A DNA stretch of 64,000 bases from Pholis gunnellus (lineage: Eukaryota > Chordata > Actinopteri > Perciformes > Pholidae): contig OU342819.1 of assembly GCA_910591455.2 (NCBI GenBank), positions 16,656,262-16,720,261 of the forward strand. The letters are read 5' to 3'. The position numbers were made by a program, and so were the translations under genes. Shown piece by piece: positions 48,213-57,910 of the stretch; within the stretch, counting starts at the first letter, position 1, and each line of letters opens with the position of its first letter. The notes beneath the pieces are model-generated. The model ran no database searches, had not been told where the DNA came from, and worked only from the letters and a program-made list of their open reading frames with translations.

Positions 48213-48984
48213 CAGTGCATCTTAAGACGAGTTACAGAGCAGAGAATATTTTTGGGTTTGCATGATTACAGTCCCATGAACTCTGTTCTACTAGCAGCAC
48301 ATTCAATGTTATTACTTTGAGACATTAAGGACACAGGACACAGCGCAGGACATCCTTCACATTGTTTAACCGTTTTTCAGAAGTCAAGGAATGTGGCTCA
48401 TTAAAGTGACAAAAATAAATTAGTTATAAAATAAATATTTCCTCTCAACGAGACATTTCTACAGTTAAGACTCCCACTAGGAGCCCTATTGGATTATACA
48501 GGCTCGACGACACAGGAGTGCAACAGACGGCAGACGGACATTAACTTTCACATCACGGGTAAAGGCAGCACCATGGATATTATTGCTGCCAGGCCATACT
48601 GGATATATGAGATGGACTGGACGAAGGCGAGCTGAAGACCAGGACTCAGGCTGCACTCGCATCAGATGGGACATGAAACGAGAGTTATGACTCCCGTCTG
48701 AACATACCGTCAGACAGAGAGGGATGATTACAGCCACCAAGGACTCTTTCAATGTAATATATTTACTCAAGATAATCTAAATGCATCCTTTAAGTTGGAA
48801 TGTTAAACACAATTCAGTTGAAAAGGAGAGTGAACATAAAGAGTTAGTCCACAATTGCATTTTAAAAGTGTAAATTCACAATGATTTGTGTCAAATCTTT
48901 GGTACTGAACTGCTACATTTTTTTTATCTTAAATTATAGAAACTGACTAACATTGCACAGAAGACAACATGTACCATTGGACTC

Positions 48985-49685
48985 TTAAACTCGTTGAGGG
49001 AATATGCTAATTTGCTTTCTTTCTATAAGAGAAATGAGAAGATCAGATATCAAGATCATGTCAGTGTGTTAAGTGCTGGAGTCAGAATGTGGTTAGCCTA
49101 GCTTAGCATAAAGACAAAGAAACAGAATGACTAACTGCAAAGACAGGATGGTACTAAAGCCTGCCAACTTCACTGAAGCTGCAAACAGTCACTGCTCCCG
49201 GGTGGTTTTGCCAGGAAATAGTCACACCCCGTTACTCCCTCTAAAACCACTCATTTTCATTTCTCATCGACGGGAGGTTGCCAGGTTTGGTCCCATCATG
49301 CCTTTGCAGAGAACACAAATACCTGTCCTCAATGACAGGTATTTGTGTACAGTGCACTACTGTACAGAAGCGCTGGGCGGAAGGATAATCTGTTTCTCAA
49401 GAAGTAATTCCATCACACAACTGATCCTAAAATCAACATTTTTACACTTCTGTTTGTGTCTAGATTAAACAAACAAGATTACAAAAAAGTTAGTTAATGA
49501 GCTTCAGAGGTGTTGGTAGGAATACCAGGCTAGCTGTTTCCACCTGCTTCCAGTCTTTATGCTAAGCTAGGCTAACCACATTTTGACCCCAGCTCTGTAC
49601 TTAACAGACAAACATAAGTTTGACATCAATCTTCTCATTCAATTCTCAGGGGGCAAATAAGCATATTTCCCAAAATGTTTAACAT
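48985..49685. mobile_element. Foldback MITE in nkiras1 3' UTR
   Basis: The two arms are inverted repeats of each other. The segments 49088-49115 and 49553-49580 are perfectly complementary over 28 nt. Weaker pairing continues outwards to about 48990 and 49680, ending near GGGAATATGC and GCATATTTCCC. The GCTAAGCTAGGCTAA core and TTCCCAAAATG end match a very common teleost repeat. Confidence 0.65.
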
Positions 49686-49871
49686 AACCCCTTAAATGAT
49701 GTTTAAATTGTGTATAAGTGGAAGAATGTGTGTACAATTTACAAAGAAGCAACCAAAGTCATTGCTGAACTAAAGGCCTGTGCATGTTGTCCTGCTCGTT
49801 ATTCCCACATGAGGTGAATGCAGCCCCACTAAAAGCAGCAGGGAGCAGAGAGAGGGGGGGTCTTCAGAGGT

Positions 49872-50114
49872 TCAGATGTCATTGGACGGGGTGCCTTTGC
49901 TTTTGCGTCCGGGCAGAGGGAAGGCCGACTTGCTCTGAGGCTGCGTGAGGCGGCTGGTCAGCTGCGTGAAGGGCTCGATGAGGGAGTTGCGTTCGGTGAC
50001 GCTCACCTCCCACAGCTTCACCTTCTCGCCTCGCGCCCACTGCTGCGCCGCCTCCTGGTCCACCTGACGACGCTCCCGCAGGTCCGTCTTGTTCCCCAGC
50101 ACGATGACCGTCAC
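49872..50114 (-). CDS. nkiras1: nkiras1 coding exon 3 and stop
   Basis: Acceptor ttctctag is followed by VTVIVLGNKTDL (NKxD motif), the helix containing VDQEAAQQWA, and the C-terminus. TGA is at 49874-49872. Confidence 0.93.
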   Translation of the reverse strand: MTVIVLGNKTDLRERRQVDQEAAQQWARGEKVKLWEVSVTERNSLIEPFTQLTSRLTQPQSKSAFPLPGRKSKGTPSNDI

Positions 50115-50902
50115 CTAGAGAACAGAGACACCAAACCTAAAGATTTAAGAATGTACATGATGCACTTTACTGTATGCAGAGAACATGACACAGTGATTAA
50201 CTTATCATTTAGATTTAATATGACCTGATATTTTAAATAATGTTCTCCATGGTGTGGGTGTTTGCCAATATAAAAGGCAGCAATACATTTTGGGTACGGA
50301 GCAGAGTAAGACAATCTCTGCACAGAGGAGAAGACAGCACGTATTATGAATGGTGGTTAAAACATACTTTGAACCAGCCACACCTCTTTTTTATCTCTGG
50401 ACTTGTCTATTTCCTTCTTCAGAACGTCCACCTTCTTGAAAGACTCCGAGCTGTCGACGCTGTAGACGAGCACGAAGCCGTCCGCCACCGAGTAGTAGTG
50501 TTTGGGGAGGTCCTGCCCATCGTGGAGGCCTTTGGTGTCATAAAGCCTCAGCTGTTCCTTCACACCCCGGTCGGTTTCCACTGAGGCCACGTACACATCC
50601 TCCTGGGTCTCGCTGGATTCGGAACCTGGGAAAATACAGACAACACGACAGATTGTCAGCAAACCTGGGATGATAAAGTTCAATCGGTTTCCAGTGCAAG
50701 GAAAATTGTTGTCAACCATATCACGGTCATATTGAACACTTATGAATCCACATTTGACCTGTATGTATGAATAGTGCAGCTGTGTTATTTTCCAGGTACA
50801 ATACTCACCTACAGAGTGGTTTCCGTACAGCAGCTGTTCCAGTATGGCAGTTTTTCCAACTGCTGCCTGGCCACACACCACAACTTTACAGCCTTTTCCC
50901 AT
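49872..50902 (-). CDS. nkiras1: NF-kappaB inhibitor-interacting Ras-like protein 1 (kappaB-Ras1)
   Basis: This atypical small GTPase binds the PEST region of IkappaB-beta to slow its degradation and also restrains Ral signalling (family knowledge). Three coding exons on the minus strand, 50902-50809, 50625-50384 and 50114-49872, join to 192 residues, the human length. The P-loop GQAAVGKTA lies at residues 11-19; the positions matching Ras Gly12/Gly13 are Ala, and the switch II segment is DTKGLHDG, with Leu where Ras has Gln61. Both departures are typical of kappaB-Ras proteins. LGNKTDL supplies the NKxD base-recognition motif. There is no C-terminal CAAX box. The tail reads FPLPGRKSKG. Synteny with rpl15 supports nkiras1 over nkiras2. 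It is head-to-head with rpl15 and tail-to-tail with ube2e1. Confidence 0.94.
50384..50625 (-). CDS. nkiras1: nkiras1 coding exon 2 (switch regions)
   Basis: The 242-nt exon follows acceptor ttttcccag. It encodes the effector region, DTKGLHDG, and the ADGFVLVYSV strand through DKKE. The donor reads gag|gtgtgg, which is GT but poor at positions +3 to +6. Reading through it gives an early stop. Confidence 0.92.
50809..50902 (-). CDS. nkiras1: nkiras1 coding exon 1 (P-loop)
   Basis: ATG at 50900-50902; the acceptor just upstream (tacattgtag on the minus strand) implies a non-coding 5' exon. It encodes MGKGCKVVVCGQAAVGKTA through GNHSV plus one base of Gly32 and ends at a consensus donor gtgagt. 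Confidence 0.92.
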
Positions 50903-51196
50903 TTCGAGCCTACAATGTACAAACTCAAAACATCACATTGTTCATAGTACCGTATGGCATGTATTAGATATGCTATACTAACATGAACACTAACAAGAGC
51001 AGCTCAAAACAACTCTGATTCTATTATCGTTGGTTAGCTATGACAGCGTTCTGTTGTTTAGCCTAGCTAGCTAACAGGCTAGCAGGACCAACTGATTCTG
51101 CGCCATGTTAATGTTATATAAACACACACCAGCAACAAACCCATTGTGAACCACACTCTCTGTTAATTATTGGTACAAAGGGCTAACGTTCCTTAC

Positions 51197-51320
51197 TTGA
51201 ATCAGGAGGATAACTTGCTGTCTCTCAAGTCTTTAACCGTAGCATCACAACCAGTGCGTCCATTCTGCTCTGCAAAGCAGACTTGTTTTCGTCACTGCGC
51301 ATGCGCGACGGAGTTCGATA
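51197..51320 (-). other. nkiras1: Probable non-coding first exon of nkiras1
   Basis: On the minus strand, a donor-like CAA|gtaagg ends at 51197, and an NRF1-type palindrome lies at the presumed 5' edge. The first coding exon starts from an acceptor, so a 5' UTR exon is required somewhere here. The exact start is unknown. Confidence 0.4.
51296..51307. promoter_or_regulatory. NRF1-type site TGCGCATGCGCG
   Basis: This is an excellent match to the palindromic nuclear respiratory factor 1 consensus (YGCGCAYGCGCR). It lies between the divergent nkiras1 and rpl15 genes, close to the predicted nkiras1 start, in sequence otherwise not GC-rich. Confidence 0.6.
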
Positions 51321-51579
51321 ACAACACTATTGTGTTTATTACACAATACATAATTTCTGACATAATGTTTACATGCACTGCATATTGTTAATTTTGTTGA
51401 CAATTGCTAATTTCCGAGAGTTTGGGTCAATATACAACAAATGTGTCTTTGCATTTTGTTGCAAATTACTTTTTAATTGAAAACTAAATTGATATCGAAA
51501 ATAGAGCGCGTGTTTTGGTACTCAAAATTACCACAAAAGTATATTTCAAAAGTGCAGGAAAAATAAAACAAAATAAAAA

Positions 51580-51685
51580 TGAAGAATACATTTCCCATGA
51601 GCACATCGGCGGAAATGCGTCACCGTCGTTTTCATAAGGCATGCTGGGTACTTTGGCTCTCTCTTTCCGGCTGGTACGCCATCAT
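51580..51685 (+). promoter_or_regulatory. rpl15: rpl15 core promoter and TOP-containing exon 1
   Basis: A pyrimidine tract CTCTCTCTTTCC (51657-51668) is a typical ribosomal-protein transcription start and 5' TOP element, which couples translation to mTOR/LARP1. Just upstream, read on the minus strand, CCCAGCATGCC matches the core of the ZNF143/THAP11 site. A second partial match, TACATTTCCCATGAG, lies near 51585. A donor CAT|gtaagc at 51686 would end a short non-coding exon 1. The joined 5' UTR would be about 40 nt. Confidence 0.6.
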
Positions 51686-52592
51686 GTAAGCGAGTATTTC
51701 TATGCTTTTTACTAAACGTAATCCATTGAAATCATCATGAATATACGTTCATCTGTTTCCTTGTCTTAGGACATTGTGTAGCGAGTTAATAACCATATTA
51801 TACGTCTTGAGTATTTTTTAGCAACATTGTTAAAAACACTAATTATGACCCGGTTTCAATGGTGCCGAGATGCAGTCGGATCTTGTAGCCATTGACTCCA
51901 CCGGCCGCAGTAGAAAGCTAATGTGGTGTTAGCTCGCTGTTTTTGTCGTTTGTGTTAAGTTACACAAGTATTTGCGGTTTAACCGTTTTTTGTAAACTGC
52001 ATATTCAATCCATCATTACGGGGTTAACGTTAATGCTAACAACAATCCGGTGTAGCGGGAGTGAGAAGCTACGTTAGCATGCTAACGTTAGCTTCATTTC
52101 TAGCCAGCTTTCTAACCAGCATGGGCATCTGTGCTACTATAACTTATACATCTCTACTGTATGCTTCAGCGTGATAAACATCTGGCTCATCGTTCCATAC
52201 GTTTGTTTGTATTGAAGCCTTAAGAGGTTACTGAGTCTACTTGTTTGGAAGCAATTATTAAAAATGCTTTAAGCTTTATAAATGTTCATAGTCTCAGGGG
52301 GTCTTGAACCATGTGCTATTATGACTTAAGAGTCGCAGGTTTCAAATTGAGTCCAAAAGACACACTTTATATTTGAGCAAGGCAGCAGCTAGTCAAAGTG
52401 TTCTTCTGCTGGCTCATAACTGAAAACCTCTCCGATTTGATTTTGGGGAATGTTGCTCACCTTATAGATACAGTGCTGGTTGCATGTTATCTATTATAAA
52501 TCCTGTATTTCTCATTTGCATCATGTTGGACATCAACAAGTTATGAATTGATGTTTAATATTGTTCTCTTTTGTTTGTTTAGATAAGTCAAC

Positions 52593-52764
52593 ATGGGAGC
52601 ATATAGGTATATGCAGGAGTTATGGCGCAAGAAGCAGTCAGACGTGATGCGCTTCCTGCTCCGCGTCCGCTGCTGGCAGTACCGTCAGCTGTCCAACCTC
52701 CACCGTGCTCCTCGGCCCACCAGACCCGACAAGGCCCGTAGACTGGGCTACAAGGCCAAGCAGG
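52593..52764 (+). CDS. rpl15: rpl15 first coding exon
   Basis: The exon begins at 52583 after acceptor gtttgtttag, with ten 5' UTR bases before ATG. It encodes residues 1-57, ends with one base of Gly58 and uses donor gtgagt. Confidence 0.95.
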
Positions 52765-54737
52765 GTGAGTGCTGAGCCCCGAGTTGTTTTTTTTTCTGCA
52801 CACATGGTCTGTCACCACCTTTGCCCGCCTCGCTAATCACGTCTTTGTTTCATTCAAACAGGTTACGTAGTGTATCGCGTCCGTGTTCGCCGTGGAGGCC
52901 GTAAACGCCCCGTGCCCAAGGGTGCTACCTATGGCAAGCCCGTCCACCATGGTGTCAACCAGATCAAGTTCGCCCGCAGTTTGCAGTCAACCGCTGAGGT
53001 ACGTTTATCTTTATTAACCGTGGCTTTAAGGCCAGAAGAAACATTTGTTGCTGGTTTTGACGGCGCTTCAGAAGAACTTATTTTTCAGTGTTCTGGATCT
53101 CAAATGGATAAGAGTTGCAAATACTAAAACGATGACGATCAGGGGATCTGTAAATACGGAGGGTAGCATCACTTTATAATCTGCACAGGTGGGCTCTTGT
53201 TTTCCATGATATGTTTCCTAGAATTGTCTTGGACATCAGTCTATTTCTATTGATGCTGATTACAATAGACTAATGGTGGCTGGTTCACAGCAGTTAAAAG
53301 GTTTTTTAAGTGGTCTGGAAACTTGAGCACCACCCAACATGTTACTGTCCACATGTATAACCAGTCTGCTTCAAACACTTACTCACAGATTTTTCCTGCA
53401 CACTGGTTGGCTCATGTTGAAGTATCTGCTCCTCTGATGGTCAGAACTGTTGAGTGCAGACCATACACCATGTGTGGTTTTGTATACAGCAGGAAGTGTA
53501 GCATACATATTTGGATATAATTGGAATATTTTGAATAATTTCAATGTGTGGCGAGTGCAACTAAGTAACCAAAGCTTTACCTCCACATGTTGTTGGTGGT
53601 GATTACCAAGAGTTGAGAAATTCACTTTATTAGATTTAGTAATAAGTTGCTGATAATTAAACTGAGCTTTAATTTAAGGCCACTGGCTGATCTACTCACA
53701 ACTTGCATAATGAAATAATGATGAAACCACAGTTGATAATCAAAGGAATAGTACTAAAGGGTTTCTCAGTGATTGCTTACATTTAGGTGCTTCAGTGTCG
53801 TGGTGTTGTGCTATCTGGCTCACTGAAAGGAATTACTGGGACACTTGATTAGAAATGATGTTTCTTTTTGAAGAGTCAAAACGCTTGCAAGGAAAACGGG
53901 GCACCGTCTCATATGTATGTTGTTAACACTGCAGTGCATCTAATGCATAGCAATAACCTCACAGTACGTTTAACATGAGGTAACGGGAATACTGAAAGTA
54001 TCTCACATCAGCTTAGTTCACACAAGCAGTGTCACAAACGTGTTAAGACAAAAAAGTTGTTTCATATTTGTCCGAATGAAAGTTGCTGGTGTAGGATGAA
54101 ATGCATCCACACTGTGGCGTGTTAACTGAACATTAAGTTAAACGTAACTCCTACTTATGGTACATATGGAGTTGTCGTCATTAGTTTGTATAATTTCCTT
54201 TTATGCAGTGTGATCCAGGGCGGGTGGTCAATATGAGGATGTTTTCTCCACTGACGGTGGCGCCTTTTTTTAACAGGATTTCTGAGTGTTGAAGATCACA
54301 TTTCTTGCAGCCACTGGGAGCCGCCAAAGCACAAAGTTGCTTTTGCAGCTTTACAATGGTGTCATATCGCCGTGCGTTAGATTGTGTCGGAACCGTTCAG
54401 TCAGTATGTCTCTTATTTTTTTATTTCCCAGGAGCGTGCTGGGCGTCACTGCGGAGGCCTGCGAGTGCTGAGCTCCTACTGGGTGGGTGAGGACTCCACC
54501 TACAAGTTCTTTGAGGTGGTTCTGATCGATACCTTCCACAAGGCCATCAGACGCAACCCAGACACCCAATGGATCACAAAGGCTGTGCACAAGCACAGAG
54601 AGATGCGTGGCCTGACATCTGCAGGAAAGAAGAGCCGCGGCCTGGGCAAGGGCCACAAGTTCCACCTGACCATCGGAGGCTCCCGCCGTGCAGCCTGGAA
54701 GAGGCGCAACACCCTGCAGCTGCATCGCTATCGCTAG
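52593..54737 (+). CDS. rpl15: 60S ribosomal protein L15 (eL15)
   Basis: This is a structural protein of the large ribosomal subunit that contacts 28S rRNA. Three coding exons, 52593-52764, 52862-52998 and 54432-54737, join in frame to 204 residues, exactly the family length. The sequence runs from [20 protein letters not shown] through [18 protein letters not shown] to the basic C-terminus [11 protein letters not shown] and is nearly identical to vertebrate eL15. ATG follows ATAAGTCAAC after the acceptor at 52581-52582, as in mammalian RPL15. The very short 3' UTR and the 5' TOP start are typical of this gene class. It is divergent from nkiras1. Confidence 0.97.
52862..52998 (+). CDS. rpl15: rpl15 second coding exon
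   Basis: The 137-nt exon follows acceptor ttcaaacag after a 97-nt intron. It encodes [13 protein letters not shown] through ARSLQSTAE and ends on a codon boundary at donor gtacgt. Confidence 0.95.
52999..54431 (+). other. rpl15 intron between coding exons 2 and 3
   Basis: At 1.43 kb this is by far the larger of the two introns between rpl15 coding exons. I looked for a hosted snoRNA and found no convincing box C/D or H/ACA arrangement. No repeat is recognised. Confidence 0.6.
54432..54737 (+). CDS. rpl15: rpl15 last coding exon
   Basis: Acceptor tttatttcccag precedes [17 protein letters not shown] through LHRYR. TAG is at 54735-54737. Confidence 0.95.
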   Translation, partial: ERAGRHCGGLRVLSSYWVGEDSTYKFFEVVLIDTFHKAIRRNPDTQWITKAVHKHREMRGLTSAGKKSRGLGKGHKFHLTIGGSRRAAWKRRNTLQLHRYR

Positions 54738-54759
54738 AGCTCGCCTGTACATTTAAACA

Positions 54760-54765
54760 AATAAA
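54760..54765 (+). terminator. rpl15 poly(A) signal AATAAA
   Basis: A canonical hexamer 23 nt after the stop, followed by a GTCTGCTGTCTGC stretch. This gives the very short 3' UTR usual for ribosomal protein mRNAs. Confidence 0.85.
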
Positions 54766-54789
54766 CCTTTTTATGGTGAAAATCCTGTC

Positions 54790-57350
54790 TGCTGTCTGCT
54801 TCATTCAGCTGTTAGAATATTAAACAGAACTTGCCCTTTGACTGCTCGTAGCATCATTGTGAATACAGTTAAGAGAATGAATCTTTACTTCTATAACCTT
54901 TAGTAATGGATTATGTACTGATGGATGTTTTACGGCTCCACTTGCATTTCACTTGACCCAATACTCCATAAGCACACTTTTAAAAGTGTTAGTGAAAAGT
55001 AAACCTAGGACCTCAAACTAGAGGGTGAAGCGTCTGCTGCCTCTGATCTGCCACATTGAGCTAATTCCAACCAATTGCAGCAATATTCCACATGAAATGT
55101 TCATGTGTTCACTTTGACGAGATCTCTTATTTCTCTGCATTTGGCTGAAGGAAAGGTTGACTTAATTCCTTTTGCACCGACTGTCACGTCTCCAGGTTTA
55201 ATTCAGGTCCAATCTGGACCCTTTTGTTCTTGTAACTAACCTATAGACAGATACCGTTATGGTGCTTGATTAAGTGTAAAGCAACATGAATAATGCAGCC
55301 GTTTCTCTTCTAACTGTGCTTGATCTGTGTGGCCCTTGTGAAATTCAGCTTCACGAATATTTCCATTATAAAGCAAAAACTCTAGCTAGCTGCTTTGCTT
55401 TTAATATTTCATAGTGCATATATTCTAGCAGGTTATATAATTATAGGAATATAAATCAACCAGTGGCGTGCCAGAGAGAGAGCACGGTGATCACAACAGA
55501 GTGCTGCTATCCGGACCAGCAGGATACTTGGCAAACGTACAAAATACTGCAACCTGGTTGAACCTCTGCTGTGCAATACAATATTCCTGTTCCTCAAGTT
55601 GTGCCTGTATTAATAAACATTTAAGTCATGACCATTACCTGTTCACTTGATTGACACACTGCTTTTTATTGGAGGCTAAAGTCAAACAAGGCGTAGCCTC
55701 ATTTTTAAGCTTTATTTTGTTTTTTAACCAGTATCATTGGGGTACAATGCTCCTCTGTTCACACTCATGTAACACACATTCACACTTGATACACGACAAA
55801 ACCACAGTCCCCGCCTGGGTTTGTGTAAAGGTGCACCTGCCCGATCACAAGCCAGCCTCTCTAACATCTGGATCACCGCTGTCCCACAGAGCACATCGTA
55901 TACTTCCACTTGTGCACATTTTACTGGTGAGAAATAATGAATTTGGGGACATTTTTTGTGGTTATGAGGCAACAGTACCTCTAAAGTAGTACGAAGATCT
56001 AGTGCAGATGTGTTGCTTCATCACGTCTACTAGAGGTTACGCATGTTTATCTTTGTATACATCGGGCTCTTGGAGTCTGTGCAGTACTTTACATTTTGTG
56101 CCAGCAGGTCAGGATTAGCAGGAAATCTGCAGGATTCTGCCACTAAAGAGTAAAATGGTGCTGTTCTTCAACAAAATATCAATGATTAACGAATTTCTTA
56201 ATTGTGTGTGCTGTTACTATTTGTATGTATTTAAGTCCTTTCAGTGTCCTACAGGAGGATGGGACTCCCAGTGACCCCCACCTGGATGTGTAAGCACACA
56301 TCTCACATTGTTATGTTAACTGAATTACTTACCTGGGTCACACTGACAAAATATCCTGACCCCTTAGCTAAAATAGTGTCTCCCTGACCTACCGAGAGGA
56401 AGGGTCAGCTGAAAACATGGGCGGGCGGAGTGAGAACAAAGGTCATATCTCACACTACTCCCTCTCTATTGTCTCTCCAGACATTACTCTGCAGGGCAGC
56501 AGTAACCTCTGACCTGCTCTGTAAAGATCAGGACAGTACAGCGTGGGGTTGCTTAACCCTAAAAAGGTTTTGGGGATTGAAGGGTGCCATGGGAAATGTC
56601 CGGTGCCACATCTTAGCCTCAGAACCTGATCCACTAGTGTGTGGTGCGTCTTATTTACACAGCACCCACCCACTGCCAAATGCTGTTTCTGTGCCAAGTC
56701 ATCTCTCGTACAGTTGAAACATTTATCGCTGCAGTTGCTCGGATGGTGGATGTTAATGTTTTACTTTAGGGGCAGTTAAAGGGAACAATTGTTGTCCATT
56801 AGGTTTTTAAAGGGATGCATTGTTTTGCTGAGTCAGGCTTTAATGGAGGGTTTAATGATCATTTATGGGGCTCCACGTGATGCTTCAAACCCTTCCAAGG
56901 ATGCAATTCAAATATCAAATGTTTTAAATCGGCACTGCTGAATATTTTTGATATTACAAAAGGATCAAATTACTTTGTTTATTGTGAAAGATATTGCTGC
57001 AGTTCCCCCTCAGCTATATGAAGCATTTTAGCCTCTTTTTGCCCTTTTTGTTTTCCAGCCCAAACCTCCGCTGTCATCACATTTTAGTAATTATTTTTAT
57101 TTGCAGGGCGGAAAAAGTTTTTCCATTATAACAAAAGGTATTTTACCAGTAATTATATGAAGCAAATGAGACAAAACTTTTACTTGTGAAACATCTGTCA
57201 AATATTTCATCAGATATTCTTTTTTACCCTTTGGCCTCCTTTAATACAAAGTACACATACCAAACTGTGATAGTCATAGTTCTACTATTTATTTTTTGTC
57301 ATACTTGCCAACTTGTCTTTGTTCGCTGGCCCTGGTGAAAGTATGTCAGT
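54790..57350. other. rpl15-nr1d2 intergenic region
   Basis: No gene, RNA or repeat I can support. One CACGTG occurs at 56874-56879 about 1 kb upstream of nr1d2. Confidence 0.5.
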
Positions 57351-57398
57351 GGGTTACATTGACACCATTGCGGGGCTGTAAGGAGGGAGGAGCCGAGT

Positions 57399-57409
57399 TA
57401 ACTAGGTCA
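57399..57409 (+). promoter_or_regulatory. RORE TAACTAGGTCA upstream of nr1d2
   Basis: Every position fits WAWNTRGGTCA, the site for RORs and Rev-erbs. It lies about 480 nt before the nr1d2 ATG, probably in the promoter. Auto- and cross-repression through such sites is known for Nr1d genes. Confidence 0.6.
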
Positions 57410-57891
57410 CATGGTTGCACACTCTACTCGAAACAGTCGCTGCAACAAACCCAGTCTTTCACACCACTGAGTTCCGCCTGCACCGCAGCTTTCCTCCTGA
57501 ACCATCGCTGAATGGAAAACGGTGTATTTCTAGATACACCTCGATTGCACTGAAAACAGACGAGCAGCGTCTCTCTCTCTCTCTAGAATAAAGCGACTTC
57601 CGGCGTCGAGGACGAAAGAGCAACTGCCCTTTTTTTTTTTTAGCGTCATTGAAAACCGGTTTTTGAAAACTTAGCTGCTTCGGTTTTTTTATGCGAGATT
57701 TATTTGGGGGTTGCAATCGTATCGCGTAGTCCTTTCTGTCCGGGACACTCGATCGTTTTTCAGGTGTTGTTAACTCTAAATGTTGTAGCTTCACAGCGAC
57801 TTTTCAGTTGCTGAACACAAAAACAGAAACACGGCTTCAGCACTGAGGTAGCATCGGAGGAGGAAAGTCCCCCCAAAAAACCTCAGTGGAT

Positions 57892-57910
57892 ATGGAGTCC
57901 ACCAAGGCTG
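57892..57910 (+). CDS. nr1d2: nr1d2 exon 1 coding part
   Basis: ATG at 57892 encodes MESTKA plus one base of Gly and ends at donor gtaagt. The 5' UTR extends upstream to an undetermined start. The short first coding segment followed by GVIAYIS matches the NR1D gene structure. Confidence 0.85.

Larger units (their letters stand above)
48190..49871 (-). other. nkiras1: nkiras1 3' UTR (predicted)
   Basis: It extends from the stop to a minus-strand AATAAA (plus-strand TTTATT, 48207-48212). I saw no better signal in between. It contains a foldback transposon-like element at about 48985-49685. If the prediction is right, the mRNA would carry a long self-complementary structure. Confidence 0.5.

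Noticed and set aside
52071..52088. Perfect 18-nt palindrome ACGTTAGCATGCTAACGT in rpl15 intron 1
   Set aside because: GCTAACGTTAGC-like motifs are frequent in fish DNA, and nothing else here suggests a specific function.
53125..53830. Possible box C/D snoRNA in the large rpl15 intron (ATGATGA near 53718 and CTGA near 53821)
   Set aside because: The spacing exceeds 100 nt, there is no terminal stem beside the boxes, and no convincing C'/D' pair is seen.
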